Positions 6,368 to 7,551 of a stretch of 7,551 nt of DNA are shown in pieces. Under the pieces are notes generated by a model, which was not told the DNA's origin, did not search any database, and worked only from the letters and a program-made list of their open reading frames with translations. Every line of letters starts with the position of its first letter. Positions within the stretch are counted from its first letter, which is position 1. The position numbers and the translations under genes were made by a program. The DNA lies in NCBI GenBank assembly GCA_023436385.1, contig JAEZJH010000447.1, positions 1 to 7,551 on the forward strand, given 5' to 3'. This stretch comes from Pseudomonadota bacterium (GTDB lineage: Bacteria; Myxococcota; Myxococcia; Myxococcales; Vulgatibacteraceae).

Positions 6368-6403
6368 CTTGACCACCGCGGCGCGGCGAAGGATTGCCGG
6401 GGC

Positions 6404-7551
6404 ATGGCCTTCTTCCAGACCCCGCCCCGGCTCGACCATCCCCTTCACGACGACCGGGTGCTCCGCTCCCGCTTGGACCGCGTCCTCCCGCCGGAAGCCC
6501 GCCGGATCGTGCTGCCGTCGCTGGAGGAGCTGGGAGAGCTGGCGAGGGGGCGCCTCTACGCGCGGACCCTGGAGGACCGGCTCGAGGAGCCGCGCCTGGT
6601 CTCCTTCGATCCCTGGGGCCGGCGGATCGACCGGGTGGAGGTGACCCGGCTCTGGGAGGAGGCGAAGGAGGTCGCCTGCGAGTTCGGGCTGGTGGCCATC
6701 CCGTACGAGCGGAAGCTGGGCGAGCTGTCGCGCCTCCACCAGGCGGCGCTGGTCCACCTGTTCCATCCGTCGAGCGACGTCTACACCTGCCCCCTGGCGA
6801 TGAGCGACGGGGCGGCGAAGACCCTCCTCGTCCACGACCACCGGCCGCTCCTCGACCGGGCCTTGCCGCGCCTCACCAGCCGCTCGGCGTCCCGGGCGTG
6901 GACCAGCGGGCAGTGGATGACGGAGCGGACCGGCGGCTCGGACGTGGGGAGCTCCGAGACCGTGGCGCAGCGGGACGGGGACGGCTTCCGGCTCTACGGG
7001 ACCAAGTGGTTCACCTCCGCGGCGGCGAGCGAGATGGCCTTGACCCTGGCGCGGCCGGAGGGGAACGGCCCGGGCGGCCGGGGCCTCGCGCTCTTCTACC
7101 TGGAGACGTTCGACGGCGAGGGGGGCCGGAACGGGATCGTGGTGCACCGGCTGAAGGAGAAGCTGGGGACCCGGAAGCTCCCCACCGCGGAGCTGTCGCT
7201 CGAGGGCACGCGGGCGACGCCGGTGGCCGGGCTATCCGACGGCGTACGGGCGATCGCGCCGATGCTCAACATCACCCGCTACTGGAACGCGGTCTGCTCG
7301 GTGGCGACGATGCGCCGGGGGATCGCCCTGGCCCGGGACTACGCCGGTCGCCGGGTGGCCTTCGGCGGGCCGCTGGCGGAGAAGCCCCTCCACCTGGAAA
7401 CCCTGGCGGAGCTGCAGGCGGAGTACGAGGGGTGGTTCGCCCTGGTGTTTCACGTCGCCGCGCTCCTCGGGAAGGAGGAGGCGGGGGTGGCCTCCCCGGG
7501 GGAGCGGGGGCTCCTCCGGCTCCTCACGCCGCTGGCGAAGCTGGCCACCGG
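6404..7551 (+). CDS. AidB-like acyl-CoA dehydrogenase, 3'-truncated by the window edge
   Basis: The gene begins at ATG 6404-6406 and stays open to the right edge: 382 whole codons and no stop. GAAGGA at 6388-6393 is the ribosome binding site, with a longish 10-base spacer. The family uses FAD to desaturate acyl-CoA thioesters; the AidB branch also includes the E. coli alkylation-response protein, which binds DNA. Visible AidB-branch features are an N-terminal extension with SFDPWGRRIDRVEV (67-80), TCPLAMSDGA (128-137), the flavin-site motif WMTERTGGSDV (171-181, as in E. coli WMTERQGGSDV), YGTKWFTSA (198-206), RLKEKLGTRKLPTAEL (249-264, as in E. coli RLKDKLGNRSNASCEV) and a helical region RRVAFGGPLAEKPLH (316-330). 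The catalytic Glu region and the DNA-binding C-terminus of true AidB lie beyond the window, so I cannot say whether it is a DNA-protection protein or a metabolic (isovaleryl-type) dehydrogenase. It is divergent from topA. Confidence 0.93.
   Translation, partial: MAFFQTPPRLDHPLHDDRVLRSRLDRVLPPEARRIVLPSLEELGELARGRLYARTLEDRLEEPRLVSFDPWGRRIDRVEVTRLWEEAKEVACEFGLVAIPYERKLGELSRLHQAALVHLFHPSSDVYTCPLAMSDGAAKTLLVHDHRPLLDRALPRLTSRSASRAWTSGQWMTERTGGSDVGSSETVAQRDGDGFRLYGTKWFTSAAASEMALTLARPEGNGPGGRGLALFYLETFDGEGGRNGIVVHRLKEKLGTRKLPTAELSLEGTRATPVAGLSDGVRAIAPMLNITRYWNAVCSVATMRRGIALARDYAGRRVAFGGPLAEKPLHLETLAELQAEYEGWFALVFHVAALLGKEEAGVASPGERGLLRLLTPLAKLAT

Larger units (their letters stand above)
6207..6403. 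promoter_or_regulatory. Divergent control region of topA and the acyl-CoA dehydrogenase
   Basis: This 197-base stretch separates two head-to-head genes and must hold the promoters for both unless transcription enters from elsewhere. It contains short AT-richer islands (GGGAAAATCCC, CCGTAAACA) in otherwise GC-rich DNA, one candidate topA promoter, and several dyads, the clearest listed separately. For the plus-strand gene, TTGACC at 6369-6374 looks like a -35, but no acceptable -10 follows it before the ribosome binding site, so I do not call that promoter. Confidence 0.6.

Noticed and set aside
6369..6397. A sigma-70 promoter TTGACC with a -10 near 6392 for the acyl-CoA dehydrogenase gene
   Set aside because: The hexamer at the correct distance (GATTGC) matches the -10 consensus poorly and overlaps the ribosome binding site, leaving almost no leader.
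889..6405. A 1,838-codon open frame on the minus strand running out of frame through topA and the kinase gene
   Set aside because: It is a shifted shadow of topA and the kinase gene in high-GC DNA, where stop codons are rare. Its translation is Arg/Gly/Pro/Ala-rich low complexity until its last 245 codons, which are the genuine barrel gene starting at 1626.
1575..6644. A 1,689-codon open frame on the plus strand opposite topA and the kinase gene
   Set aside because: It is antisense to two strongly supported genes, has shadow composition (Glu/Gly/Arg/Leu-rich with no domain), crosses three intergenic gaps, and ends inside the acyl-CoA dehydrogenase gene in another frame.

Overview
The window is very GC-rich, gene-dense bacterial chromosome. 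It holds five protein-coding genes, two of them cut by the window edges, and no RNA gene, mobile element or CRISPR array that I could see. Very high third-position GC, a Gram-negative-type secreted beta-barrel protein, a MASE1 sensor kinase, a cysteine-poor topoisomerase I with a basic tail, and an AidB-type acyl-CoA dehydrogenase together suggest a high-GC Gram-negative of the myxobacterial (Myxococcota/Deltaproteobacteria) kind. That placement is an inference; no marker here fixes the taxon.

Layout from left to right: (1) the 3' two-thirds of glpB on the plus strand (to 920), the B subunit of anaerobic glycerol-3-phosphate dehydrogenase; (2) tail-to-tail with it, overlapping by 32 bases, a minus-strand gene for a 245-residue exported, probably outer-membrane beta-barrel protein (889-1626); (3) a 167-base gap with two small inverted repeats; (4) a minus-strand orphan sensor histidine kinase with a MASE1 membrane sensor (1794-3431, GTG start); (5) a 69-base gap; (6) minus-strand topA, DNA topoisomerase I (3501-6206, or from 6230); (7) a 197-base divergent promoter region (6207-6403) with several short dyads and a candidate topA promoter; (8) a plus-strand AidB-like acyl-CoA dehydrogenase (6404 to the right edge, C-terminus missing).

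The three minus-strand genes topA, kinase and beta-barrel protein run in the same direction with short gaps and could be partly co-transcribed from the topA promoter. The kinase has no partner response regulator in view. A link between a membrane sensor and the envelope protein just downstream is possible but unproven. glpB presumably belongs to a glp cluster extending left of the window.

I found no clear undescribed system. The points most worth a second look are the divergent topA/acyl-CoA dehydrogenase control region, the two competing topA starts (each with its own good ribosome binding site), the zinc-finger-free topoisomerase tail, and the orphan MASE1 kinase next to a beta-barrel gene. 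Several very long open frames on both strands are composition artefacts.
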